Source of the DNA: CAZABG01 sp964460985 | Lineage (GTDB): Bacteria > Chlamydiota > Chlamydiia > Chlamydiales > Parachlamydiaceae | Assembly: GCA_964460985.1 (NCBI GenBank) | Contig: CAYWQX010000030.1 | Span: 1 to 27,050 of the forward strand | Length of the DNA: 27,050 nt | Reading direction: 5' to 3' | In this document: one piece after another, positions 8,424-15,983 of the stretch | How the letters are laid out: the number at the start of each line of letters is the position of its first letter | Numbering within the stretch: the first letter of the stretch is position 1 | Translations under genes and position numbers: made by a program | Notes under the pieces: model-generated | What the model was told of the DNA's origin: nothing | The model's database searches: none | The model's input: the letters and a program-made list of their open reading frames with translations, nothing else

Positions 8424-9121
8424 AATCTGCCATAAAATTCGTTCCTATACTCCTAATCCTTTTCGGAATGGCATCTCTATACTTTTCCGGAGTTTATGAG
8501 ATGCTTTCTTTCGAATATCTTAAAATGTACCACACAAGTTTTAAAATGTTTGTGGGGATGTACCCTATTGCGGTACCCATCATCTTTTGCACCGTTTATA
8601 TTATTTGTGTGGCGCTATCCATCCCGGGGGCAGTTTTTTTAACTCTTTTAGCAGGTTATTTATTTCCTCAGCCTTTAAGTACGATCTATGTCATCTTCTC
8701 AGCGACTTTAGGAGCATCCCTGATTTTTCTCTCCGCAAGATCGGCTTTAAATGAAATTCTTCTAAAAAAAGCAGGCCCCTTTTTAAAAAAGATGGAAAAA
8801 GGATTTCAAGATAATGCCGTAAGCTATTTGCTGTTTTTGAGATTTGTCCCTTTATTTCCTTTCTGGCTTGTAAATATTGCTCCCGCTTTCTTCGGCATCT
8901 CCCTCTTCACTTTTGTTTGGACCACCCTGGTTGGGATTTTTCCTGGCACTCTAGTTTTTACCCTTGCCGGAGGAGGTCTCGATAATATTTTAGAAAATAA
9001 TGAACCTTTTTCAATCAACTCCATTTTTAATCTCGAAATGAAAGTTGCTTTCATTTTGCTAGGTCTTATCGCATTAGCTCCTATGGCATGGAAAAAAATA
9101 AAAAAATTAAGCTCCGACTAA
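8420..9121 (+). CDS. TVP38/TMEM64 (SNARE-associated/DedA-like) membrane protein
   Basis: This is a 233-residue polytopic membrane protein of the TVP38/TMEM64 family (PF09335 type). The best start is the ATG at 8420, overlapping the oxidoreductase stop as ATGA with AAGGAAG just upstream; a longer in-frame start at 8378 would lie inside the previous gene. Visible family features are the re-entrant-type segment GAVFLTLLAGYLFPQPLSTI and SATLGASLIFLSARSAL. The conserved LRFVPLFPFWLVNIAPAFFG and LVGIFPGTLVFTLAGGGL follow. A last helix ends in a lysine-rich tail. Family members are linked to lipid scrambling or transport. Genes of this family are often next to or fused with MerA-like oxidoreductases, as here. 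Confidence 0.88.
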   Translation: MKSAIKFVPILLILFGMASLYFSGVYEMLSFEYLKMYHTSFKMFVGMYPIAVPIIFCTVYIICVALSIPGAVFLTLLAGYLFPQPLSTIYVIFSATLGASLIFLSARSALNEILLKKAGPFLKKMEKGFQDNAVSYLLFLRFVPLFPFWLVNIAPAFFGISLFTFVWTTLVGIFPGTLVFTLAGGGLDNILENNEPFSINSIFNLEMKVAFILLGLIALAPMAWKKIKKLSSD

Positions 9122-9133
9122 CCTATTAAACCT

Positions 9134-9847
9134 TCACTCCAATGAAAGATGTTTTCCGGAATCACTGAGTTTAATATTTAATAGATAGGAGACTATATTT
9201 TTAGCCCTCTCATGGGCTGAAGGGTATTCTTCGGCATTTTCTGGAACAGCTTTTCTAAGCATATCGGTATTGCTCGTTCCTGGAGCAAGAGTAATGGCAG
9301 CAAATCCTTGAGGCAGCTCCTGCGACAATGATTGGGTAAGCCCCTCTATCGCAAATTTCGATGCGCAGTAAGGAGAAAAATTTCCCCACCCTTCACAATC
9401 TGGCGAAAATTTACTTATCCCCTTTAATCCCCATCCGGAGGATATATTGACGATAATCCCCTCTTTTTGGCCCAGCATCCTTGGAATAAAATGACGAAGT
9501 ACATTGACTGTACCTGACACATTTGTCTCCATGATATCCCTAAATTCATCCGCGGGAACTTTCCAAAGAACTTGAGGATGGTTAATCAAGGCCGCATTGT
9601 TAATTAAAATGGCGGGAACTCCCATTTGAGATACGACTTCGTTTACCCATCTTAAAACAGAGGCCTCATCTTTGATATCTACGACGGAAAATAGCTCCGA
9701 ACCATATCTTTTCGTTAACTCTTCAATAGCGTTAGAAGATCTACCGCAGCCTGCGACTCTTAAGCCCATCCGGATGAATTCTTCCGCGAGCGCACGCCCG
9801 ATACCTTTAGTCACCCCTGTAATTACAACCAGCTTTTGTTTAGTCAT
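9134..9847 (-). CDS. Short-chain dehydrogenase/reductase (SDR)
   Basis: This 237-residue classical SDR has a Rossmann fold with TGVTKGIG at 10-17, cofactor-end GCGRSS (33-38) and NNAA at 83-86. The catalytic residues are Ser136/137 (VNISSGWG), Tyr160 and Lys164 (YCASK). The Arg in GCGRSS favours NADP(H). Length and spacing are normal, though the segment between the Ser and Tyr (FSPDCEGWGNFSP) is slightly long. The substrate cannot be told. It is the last gene of a minus-strand run; its ATG overlaps the stop of the APH-like kinase (ATGA). It converges with the TVP38 gene, 12 bp apart, with no visible terminator. Confidence 0.9.
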   Translation of the reverse strand: MTKQKLVVITGVTKGIGRALAEEFIRMGLRVAGCGRSSNAIEELTKRYGSELFSVVDIKDEASVLRWVNEVVSQMGVPAILINNAALINHPQVLWKVPADEFRDIMETNVSGTVNVLRHFIPRMLGQKEGIIVNISSGWGLKGISKFSPDCEGWGNFSPYCASKFAIEGLTQSLSQELPQGFAAITLAPGTSNTDMLRKAVPENAEEYPSAHERAKNIVSYLLNIKLSDSGKHLSLE

Positions 9848-10863
9848 AAAGACTCTCCTTTAAGCATTTGTAGCGCATTTTTTAATTGACGGCCCTCTCG
9901 AAGCAAAGCATAGGCAAGGCTCATCAAATAGGTTGGTGAGCTGTCAGAATAGTCTGCAAATTGTTTCATGGCAGCACGATAGCTTAATTGATCGTCAACA
10001 AACACCTGAGATTCATTTGCAGAAATAGATAAATTAAAAGCTGAGAAGATAATAGCAGAAAGAGCAATCAACTTGGATTGATAGAATTTCTGCCAATCCA
10101 ACCTTTCTACTTTCCTTTCCAAATAGGTCTCAAGCAATAGCTCTTCTTGCATTGAATCGTAGCCTGAAAACATCGAAAATAAAGCTAAATCGTAGAGCGG
10201 CTCATGGAAGTTACTATCTGCCCAATCAATAAATTTAGCTTTCCCATTGATAATGAATAAATTGCGTAAACAGAGATCCGAGTGGGTATTTACCTTGTCA
10301 TAAGACAGCTTATTTAAAACTTCATAAGCATCCACCATCATGTTGAAAGCTTCATCAAATTCAGGCTTTTGGCCTGCCTTGCTCGTTAAGGCATCGTATA
10401 CTTTTCTATAGAGAGAAATATTGTCGTATTGAATCCACGCTTGGGCTGTCGACCTGTGCAGCGCTTTAAATGCCTTCGCAACGCTATAAAGAGCCTCATT
10501 CGACTGAACTTGCTCGAAAGTAGCCGTTCCCCCTTCTAAATATTCCATAAGAACAAAACGTTTATCCTTATCCTCGTAAAAAATACGAGGTCCGATATCA
10601 AGATCGCTTGCAAGCTGTTGCATAAAGAGCTGGGTTTCTACTCTTGAATCCTCTTTTGAATAAATCCTCAAAACATATTTTTGCTCGTCGAAAGAGATAA
10701 TATATTTTTCATCTTTAGAGAACCCGCCAAGCAATAATTTCGCAGAAATTCTCCATCGTTCAATATCGGGAAAACACTCCTGTAAAGCGGTCTCTAACAT
10801 ATTGGATGAGAGATGGCTGTAGCATCCTAAAAAAAATAAAAAGCTTCTAACAATATTTCTCAT
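9844..10863 (-). CDS. Aminoglycoside phosphotransferase/choline kinase-like protein
   Basis: This is an APH-family kinase of 339 residues from the ATG at 10863. The N-lobe shows LLLGGFSKDEKYII, KYVLRIYSKED (Lys62 candidate for ATP) and the hinge VLMEYLEGG. The C-lobe has the Brenner motif HSDLCLRN (194-201, catalytic Asp196) and the metal-binding IDWADS (Asp213). FHEPLYDLALF is typical of APH and choline/thiamine kinases. The first 21 residues are hydrophobic and could be a wrong extension; ATG at 10800 (MLETALQE) is an alternative, but neither start has a good ribosome binding site. Eight bp separate it from the acetyltransferase upstream, and it overlaps the SDR by 4 bp. The substrate is unknown. 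Confidence 0.85.
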   Translation of the reverse strand: MRNIVRSFLFFLGCYSHLSSNMLETALQECFPDIERWRISAKLLLGGFSKDEKYIISFDEQKYVLRIYSKEDSRVETQLFMQQLASDLDIGPRIFYEDKDKRFVLMEYLEGGTATFEQVQSNEALYSVAKAFKALHRSTAQAWIQYDNISLYRKVYDALTSKAGQKPEFDEAFNMMVDAYEVLNKLSYDKVNTHSDLCLRNLFIINGKAKFIDWADSNFHEPLYDLALFSMFSGYDSMQEELLLETYLERKVERLDWQKFYQSKLIALSAIIFSAFNLSISANESQVFVDDQLSYRAAMKQFADYSDSSPTYLMSLAYALLREGRQLKNALQMLKGESL

Positions 10864-10871
10864 TAAAGCAG

Positions 10872-11507
10872 TTACTCACTCATTTTAGACTCTAGCTGAT
10901 CGACATCCATTTGACAGATCAGTTTGAGATTCTTGTTAATTTTTTCAATGTCCCAGTCCCACCAGGCAATCTTTTGTAAACGCTCTATCGTTTTGTCATC
11001 AAATCGCATCTTCTTAATCCTGGCGGGATTGCCAGCTACTACCGAATAGGCAGGCACATCTTTTACGACGACCGCTCCAGCCGCAATAATGGCTCCGTTT
11101 CCTATGGTGACTCCGTTTTTAATCAGCGAACCGTAGCCGAACCAGACATCATTCCCCACCACAATATCCCCTTTTACCGGCAAGTCATAAACATTAAAGG
11201 CGCTCTCCCAACCCTTTCCAAATATGGGGAAGGGGTAGGTACTTATAGCATCCAATTTATGATCCCCGGTCATGATAAAGCGAGTTTCAGCTGCGATCGC
11301 GCAAAACTTTCCGATGATCAGTTTGACTTTCGAAACGTCATAGTTATATAAGACATTATACTCTTCGAATCTATCGGGACCATTTCTTCGGTCGTCGAAA
11401 TAAGTATAATCACCTACAATGATATTTTTAGCCCTTACAAAGGGCTTAAGAAAGACAAGGTTCTTGTCATTCTTGATCGGATATATCCCCTTCGGATCGG
11501 GACCCAT
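10872..11507 (-). CDS. Xenobiotic O-acetyltransferase, Vat/CatB hexapeptide type
   Basis: This is a left-handed beta-helix acetyltransferase of 211 residues. The frame reaches a GTG at 11522, but the ATG at 11507 is chosen. A perfect GGAGGAG lies six bases before it, and the resulting N-terminus MGPDPKGIYPIK parallels that of Vat streptogramin acetyltransferases. Further matches are LIIGKFCAIA, the catalytic His83 in MTGDHKLDAIST, YPFPIFGKGWE, GNDVWFGYGSLIKNGVTIG, GAIIAAGAVVVKDVPAYSVVAGNPA and WWDW. The enzyme would acetylate a hydroxyl of streptogramin A, chloramphenicol or a similar compound; the real substrate may be a host or self metabolite. It heads the acetyltransferase-kinase-SDR operon. 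Confidence 0.92.
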   Translation of the reverse strand: MGPDPKGIYPIKNDKNLVFLKPFVRAKNIIVGDYTYFDDRRNGPDRFEEYNVLYNYDVSKVKLIIGKFCAIAAETRFIMTGDHKLDAISTYPFPIFGKGWESAFNVYDLPVKGDIVVGNDVWFGYGSLIKNGVTIGNGAIIAAGAVVVKDVPAYSVVAGNPARIKKMRFDDKTIERLQKIAWWDWDIEKINKNLKLICQMDVDQLESKMSE

Positions 11508-11670
11508 ACTTTTCTCCTCCACTCATTTTTTAAACAAATTTATCCCCAGAAAGGGGGTATCACTAGGATGGAAACTAACTAAAGATGATAAAAGACGTTA
11601 TTGAAAACAGCTGACTAAGACTAGAAAGATTGAAGTAAATAGAAAGATACCTACATTTTAAACTATTTCT

Positions 11671-12222
11671 TTATTTTGTGAAAGAATAAATGTACCGATC
11701 CCTCACAAACCCTTTAAATAATAGATAATTTTTTAAAAGGCCCTCGCACCTCATGCCTGCCTTAACCAAAACTTTTTGTGATGCGATGTTATCCGGGTCA
11801 ACCAGGGCTTCAATTCTTGAAATCGTTAAAGTTCCAAGAGCTTCCTGAATGGCCTTTTTTACAGCTACAGTGGCAATGCCTTGCCCCCAGTAAGGCCTTG
11901 CAAGTACATATCCGATTTCGGCTTTGCAAGAAAAATTACCTTTGCCTTGAGTTATCGTTATAGAACCAACCGGAGCGCCATCTAAACAAATAGCCTTAAA
12001 CCACGGATGATTTTCTGCAACCTCTCTAAGAAATCTTTCTGCTTCCTCACGAGAAGAATAAGGTTCCCATGTCATATTTTTAGCAACAAAAGGATCGCTT
12101 GCCCAAACATAAAAATAATCTAAGTGCTCAACAGAAAGATTAACAAACGAGATTCGTTCTTCTATTGATGTTTTTTTGACCGCAGAAATGCTTACTGTCG
12201 GATCACTTGACACACTGAACAT
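11671..12222 (-). CDS. GNAT acetyltransferase, RimJ/RimL type
   Basis: This is a 183-residue acetyltransferase of the GNAT_3 group, whose members acetylate protein N-termini or small molecules. After an unusual leader of about 22 residues come ISFVNLSVEHLDYFYVWASD and the strand GAPVGSITITQG. Next are EIGYVLARPYWGQGIATVAV (acetyl-CoA pyrophosphate loop WGQGIA), ALVDPDNIASQKVLVKAGM and EGLLKNYLLFKGFVRDRYIY. All expected elements are present. A GAGGGA ribosome binding site lies about nine bases before the ATG at 12222. It follows the P-loop kinase gene by 27 bp and precedes the Vat-like gene by 163 bp. Confidence 0.9.
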   Translation of the reverse strand: MFSVSSDPTVSISAVKKTSIEERISFVNLSVEHLDYFYVWASDPFVAKNMTWEPYSSREEAERFLREVAENHPWFKAICLDGAPVGSITITQGKGNFSCKAEIGYVLARPYWGQGIATVAVKKAIQEALGTLTISRIEALVDPDNIASQKVLVKAGMRCEGLLKNYLLFKGFVRDRYIYSFTK

Positions 12223-12249
12223 GTTTTAATTCCCTCACAATAAATTTTA

Positions 12250-12783
12250 CTAACAGATACTTCGCAAACTTGGGATTGCATCTAATCTCTGTAAAAACTT
12301 ATCTGGATCTTGGGCCTTATGGAAAACGATAAACTCTACCTTAGGATAGCGCTCTCTCAGCTCTTGTAAGCGGTCCCTTGTATTTCGATCAAAGTTCCAG
12401 ATGTATTTTACAAGCGTCCAATTGATTCCATTTAGACACCCTGTATCGGCGATTGTATTATCAAAAGTGAATAACCTCTTTATCACTCTCCAGATGCATA
12501 AGCTGCGCGGTAAACGAAAATAAATGATCGTATCTGCCCTTGCAAATCGCATTTCCAATGTGGAAAGAGAGCACCCCTCAATCACCCAAGCCTCTTCCTT
12601 CACAAGAGCTTTTTTAATCGATAGAAACTCTTCCTTATTCCTTTTTGTTCTTCCATCAAACATATGCTTATCTAGATGATGAACAGGAATACCCAGTCTT
12701 TTCCCGAGCTTGATCGCGAACGTGGATTTTCCGCTGCCTGGAAGACCGATGACTGCAACGCGTTTTAGTTTATCTTGTTCCAT
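12250..12783 (-). CDS. P-loop nucleoside/adenylate kinase-like protein (topology-modulation FlaR-like)
   Basis: This is a 177-residue P-loop kinase-like protein. The Walker A motif is GLPGSGKST (13-21). VHHLDKHMFDG and the segment AWVIEGC follow, then RADTIIYFRLPRSLCIWRVIKRL, a pattern seen in proteins annotated as DNA topology modulation protein FlaR and in small-molecule kinases. The C-terminal part (LQELRERYPKVEFIVFHKA) completes the fold. The phosphate acceptor is not known, and a role in DNA topology is not supported by the sequence alone. It begins the minus-strand run of modifying enzymes and diverges from the 13012 gene. Confidence 0.85.
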   Translation of the reverse strand: MEQDKLKRVAVIGLPGSGKSTFAIKLGKRLGIPVHHLDKHMFDGRTKRNKEEFLSIKKALVKEEAWVIEGCSLSTLEMRFARADTIIYFRLPRSLCIWRVIKRLFTFDNTIADTGCLNGINWTLVKYIWNFDRNTRDRLQELRERYPKVEFIVFHKAQDPDKFLQRLDAIPSLRSIC

Positions 12784-12940
12784 AAAAATTCTTTAGAAAA
12801 TCAGAGTCTCTTTAAGACTCTACGAAGTGAGGCTCTATTTAGTCACGAAGCATTATTCTTGGAACAATGCTATTAAATCAATCCCCCCTTTATAAAACAC
12901 AGCAATATCGATAAAATTTAAATTTTATAACACAATTAAC

Positions 12941-12969
12941 TTGATTTTTTGAATTAATATATATATTAT
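12941..12969 (+). promoter_or_regulatory. Candidate promoter upstream of the 718-residue protein
   Basis: TTGATT (12941-12946), a 17-base spacer and TATTAT (12964-12969, 5 of 6 matches to TATAAT) lie 42 bp before the ATG at 13012. They sit within a very AT-rich divergent region (12784-13011). A GGATGGGGAT ribosome binding site follows close to the start. Confidence 0.5.
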
Positions 12970-13011
12970 TTCTTTTTAAAACACTCACATTAAATCGGAT
13001 GGGGATCTTTC

Positions 13012-15168
13012 ATGGCTGTTATCGGTGATACCAATTTTTTAAGGCTAGTCAAAGAGACTCTGGCTGAAGAATGGAGTTCCTATAAACAGCCCTTGCTTAC
13101 AAACGAAGATGACTTGTCAGCTGGGATGAAATTATTTGCTCAAATAGCTTCAGACGCAGCAAAATCCGACTCCCCCCTCCTAACTGCCAATCGTGTGACT
13201 TCTGCAGAAACAGAATCGTTAAGTGGAACTACCACTAAAATAAAAAAATTTGTTACAGATAATTCTTATGCTTTCAGAGTAGCCTGCCAAACAGGTTTTC
13301 CTTTTTCGCTTTTAGAAATCTCTCTTACAGAACTTGCCCTTAAAAGATCTTTAGAAGATTACGGATCAATTTTGTTCCATTTCATGATGTTAGAAGGTCA
13401 TTGGCTGAGCGAAAGCGAACTAAATGAACGTTTTGGGAGGCCTTTTGAACGTTTGCAAGCAAGTGAGATGGCCCATGCTTGCTACGCCCTCAAAAGAGCT
13501 TACGTCCAAGACAACAACAATAAAGCTGGCTATTATTTGCTATGGCTTATCAAGCACGCTGCAGGGTGCGATTATCAAATACCGGGAAAGGGCTCTTTTA
13601 ACGAGACATCTGTCGCTAAAGTTCTATCTGAATGTATGGCTGGCTCTAGATCCCTCAAAAACACAGCAAATTTCGTAGAGATATTACGTTTTCGAAGCAC
13701 TCGTCTAGATCCATTCCTCTATCAAGAGTTTTTAGATCCAACATCTTGCTCAATTTTCCTGAACTTTACTGTCAATCAATTAGCAAAAATACCAATGGAT
13801 AACTGGCCAGGAAAGGCTCATATCATCACCGATCTTCTTGAAACAGTGACCCCTGAAAGCAAATGGGCAGTTGCCAAAGTATTATCAATGAGTCAAGACA
13901 CCAAAACATCGGCCGTTGGGAAACACTTTTTAGCCGCTCTCAAAGCTCGGTCTCTTAGAGAAGCCATTCCACACTTTTACGCTTTAATTGAACTCTTGCC
14001 AAATTTGAACTCCTCTCATATTGAGATTATTTTCGGTCGCCCCTTTGTTGAATTTCGTAATCATAAATCTTTTTATAAAGACCCCGAATTTACAAAGCGC
14101 TTGCAATTCAATGCTATGAGAAAAGTGTTTGTGCATGGGTCTCTTATGATGGGAGTCTATGATACACGCACAACCTTTGGAGGTATGGGGGTCCCGCCGC
14201 ACCTTCTTGCGTACGATATGAAAACGGAAAAATTGGTTTGGGGAATTCCTTTAACCCCCCATCCTTCAGAAGACCCTTCTTTAAATACAGCGGCAGGTGA
14301 CATGACATTTGGCTTCCCGGGAATGGATCCTGCAGGCTACTCCTTAAATAAAGTAGGAGAATTGATTTCTCTTCATTTTAAAGGGGAAAAAACCCTACAT
14401 TTTATTCATCCTGAAACAGGTGCATTTGACTCCACTCTTGAATTGCCTGAAGCTTCTACAAATAGTTATGATTGTCTTCACATCAGTCCAAAAGGGTTTG
14501 TTTATCAGGTCGTGTATAAAGACCAAGATCAAATTCTAAAGGGTGGAAGAATCATCGATAAACGATGGATTTCATCTTTTGAAGTTAAAACCCCTGCTGG
14601 ATCGTTACATCCTTTATCTACTCATTGCGGATATCAATATGACTTTAAGGATAGACTGGATTTGTTTGGACCTACAGGGGATAACATTACCATCGATGGT
14701 TGTATGGCAGCGGAAGCCCAAGGTGATAAGTTGTACTCCATCGAAAAAGACCCTGCTAACATAGATAGGTGCTTATTCAAGGTAAGAACTTTAAAATTCG
14801 ATCATGAGGTTGTTTCTGATGTTGAAAAATGCATCCCGCTCAACTTGAAAAAAGCTTCCTTTGGCAATATTTGTCACAATAGACAGGTCATCCTCTTTAA
14901 TGATATGGAATCAATTAAGTCGCCTGTTTTTATCACCCTCGATAGCCAAGAAGTCACCTATAGTCCACATAAGTTTCTCTACTATGAAAAATATATCATT
15001 AATAATGATTCTGGAGAACTTTGGACCTGGGATCAACTAACACAAAAAATATGGAAAGTCTCTTCAGCTACTATCACATTAATGGGTTCTTTGGAAAGTG
15101 GTCGAGGCACAACCCTTTTACATGTTGATCAAGCTGATCGTCTCTATTTTGTAGACATACCCTTTTAA
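13012..15168 (+). CDS. Large protein of unknown function with a repeat-like, possibly beta-propeller C-terminal half
   Basis: I do not recognise this 718-residue protein. The N-terminal half (1-350) is helical and includes LNERFGRPFERLQ, echoed at about residue 343 by EIIFGRPFVEFRN, suggesting an internal duplication. The C-terminal half (about 365-718) has recurring strand blocks with aromatic and Gly/Asp turns: LLAYDMKTEKLVWGIPL, LHFIHPETGAFDSTLELPE, FVYQVVYKDQDQILKGG, KLYSIEKDPANIDRCLFKV, GELWTWDQLTQKIWKV. These resemble PQQ/Kelch-type propeller blades. No signal peptide is visible, so a cytosolic or type III-secreted protein is possible. A decayed copy of its middle (codons for about 254-303) lies at 21770-21928. 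Confidence 0.75.
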   Translation: MAVIGDTNFLRLVKETLAEEWSSYKQPLLTNEDDLSAGMKLFAQIASDAAKSDSPLLTANRVTSAETESLSGTTTKIKKFVTDNSYAFRVACQTGFPFSLLEISLTELALKRSLEDYGSILFHFMMLEGHWLSESELNERFGRPFERLQASEMAHACYALKRAYVQDNNNKAGYYLLWLIKHAAGCDYQIPGKGSFNETSVAKVLSECMAGSRSLKNTANFVEILRFRSTRLDPFLYQEFLDPTSCSIFLNFTVNQLAKIPMDNWPGKAHIITDLLETVTPESKWAVAKVLSMSQDTKTSAVGKHFLAALKARSLREAIPHFYALIELLPNLNSSHIEIIFGRPFVEFRNHKSFYKDPEFTKRLQFNAMRKVFVHGSLMMGVYDTRTTFGGMGVPPHLLAYDMKTEKLVWGIPLTPHPSEDPSLNTAAGDMTFGFPGMDPAGYSLNKVGELISLHFKGEKTLHFIHPETGAFDSTLELPEASTNSYDCLHISPKGFVYQVVYKDQDQILKGGRIIDKRWISSFEVKTPAGSLHPLSTHCGYQYDFKDRLDLFGPTGDNITIDGCMAAEAQGDKLYSIEKDPANIDRCLFKVRTLKFDHEVVSDVEKCIPLNLKKASFGNICHNRQVILFNDMESIKSPVFITLDSQEVTYSPHKFLYYEKYIINNDSGELWTWDQLTQKIWKVSSATITLMGSLESGRGTTLLHVDQADRLYFVDIPF

Positions 15169-15187
15169 AGCTTGGATTTTTTCAACG

Positions 15188-15224
15188 TAAAACTAAAACA
15201 GCATTTACACTATGAAATACTGTT
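15188..15224 (-). terminator. Terminator-like hairpin after the NERD gene
   Basis: On the minus strand a stem of about 10 bp (ACAGTATTT against AAATGCTGT with one G-U, plus one flanking A-T pair) with an 8-base loop is followed by TTTTAGTTTT. It sits about 30 bp past the NERD gene stop, in the convergent gap with the 718-residue protein gene. On the plus strand the same stem has a C-A mismatch and no adjacent U tract. Confidence 0.55.
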
Positions 15225-15254
15225 CTTAACTGATGTTTTTGACGCACTTCGTTA

Positions 15255-15920
15255 TCAACCGTACTTTCGATTTAAATACATTTGATGTTCAATATCCGTT
15301 TTTCGTGATAACTCCAATCGCAAGTACTCTAAACGACCAACACAAAAATAGACGCGATTAATACTCAAAACACTCTCTGAATATTTCTCAAGTGTAGGGA
15401 TTAATTCTTCTATTTTGCACACATGATTGATGGAGGGAGTTTTGAATATCGACTCCCCTGTAAAAACGACGATGTTATGAATAAATCGAGGCTCTATGAA
15501 TTCAAGTACTCGTTGAACCTCTTTGACATGTTTATAATTTTGCCGTATCGGATTTTGAAACTTATAGCGATTTCTTAAGAGGACTTGCGTCCACTCTTTT
15601 TGCTGAGGGTTAGCAAAAATCCACCCTTTGTAGTGCTTGGTTTCGATCACAAATATACCCTTTGTACTGATCAAAATATGATCAATTTGAGTTGTAGAGC
15701 CATCTGTCAACCGTAATGTCACACCATTTAAAAGATGAGCCTCCTTACCTTGACAATACCCCTTTAGCAAATTCCTCACTAAAGCCTCTCCCGTATTTTC
15801 AAAGGTAATATTACCTCTCCGTTTGCTGTAGACCCCTACAAAATAACCCACTAGCCCCCCTATAAAAAGCAGAAGCACAAAAATAAGGTCAAAATTTTCT
15901 TGGTGACATTGATGGATCAT
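15255..15920 (-). CDS. Membrane-anchored NERD (nuclease-related) domain protein
   Basis: This 221-residue protein has one N-terminal transmembrane segment (about 10-30, FDLIFVLLLFIGGLVGYFVG) followed by a NERD domain (about 42-150). The PD-(D/E)XK-like core is visible: Glu45 in TGEALV, Asp80 in QIDHILIS and Glu93-x-Lys95 in FVIETKHYKGW. QNPIRQNYKHVKEV and VVFTGESIF are usual NERD context. The domain is predicted to be nuclease-like, but most members are uncharacterised. The orientation places the domain in the cytoplasm. It follows the HAF-like gene by 63 bp on the same strand, with a hairpin between them. Confidence 0.88.
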   Translation of the reverse strand: MIHQCHQENFDLIFVLLLFIGGLVGYFVGVYSKRRGNITFENTGEALVRNLLKGYCQGKEAHLLNGVTLRLTDGSTTQIDHILISTKGIFVIETKHYKGWIFANPQQKEWTQVLLRNRYKFQNPIRQNYKHVKEVQRVLEFIEPRFIHNIVVFTGESIFKTPSINHVCKIEELIPTLEKYSESVLSINRVYFCVGRLEYLRLELSRKTDIEHQMYLNRKYG

Positions 15921-15948
15921 TCTTATGGCTCGAAATAGAGGTTGACGA

Positions 15949-15976
15949 ATAGGAGACAGCTTTGGCCGCCTCCTAT
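15949..15976. repeat. Inverted repeat between the HAF-like and NERD genes
   Basis: ATAGGAG (15949-15955) pairs with CTCCTAT (15970-15976), with a further GC/GC pairing inside a 14-base interior. It lies just past the HAF-like gene stop on the minus strand but lacks a U tract, so it may be a weak terminator or attenuator before the NERD gene. Confidence 0.4.
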
Positions 15977-15983
15977 AGAGAAG

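Noticed and set aside
12250..12783. True DNA topology regulator FlaR
   Set aside because: Only a P-loop kinase fold is visible; the historic FlaR name does not give a function.
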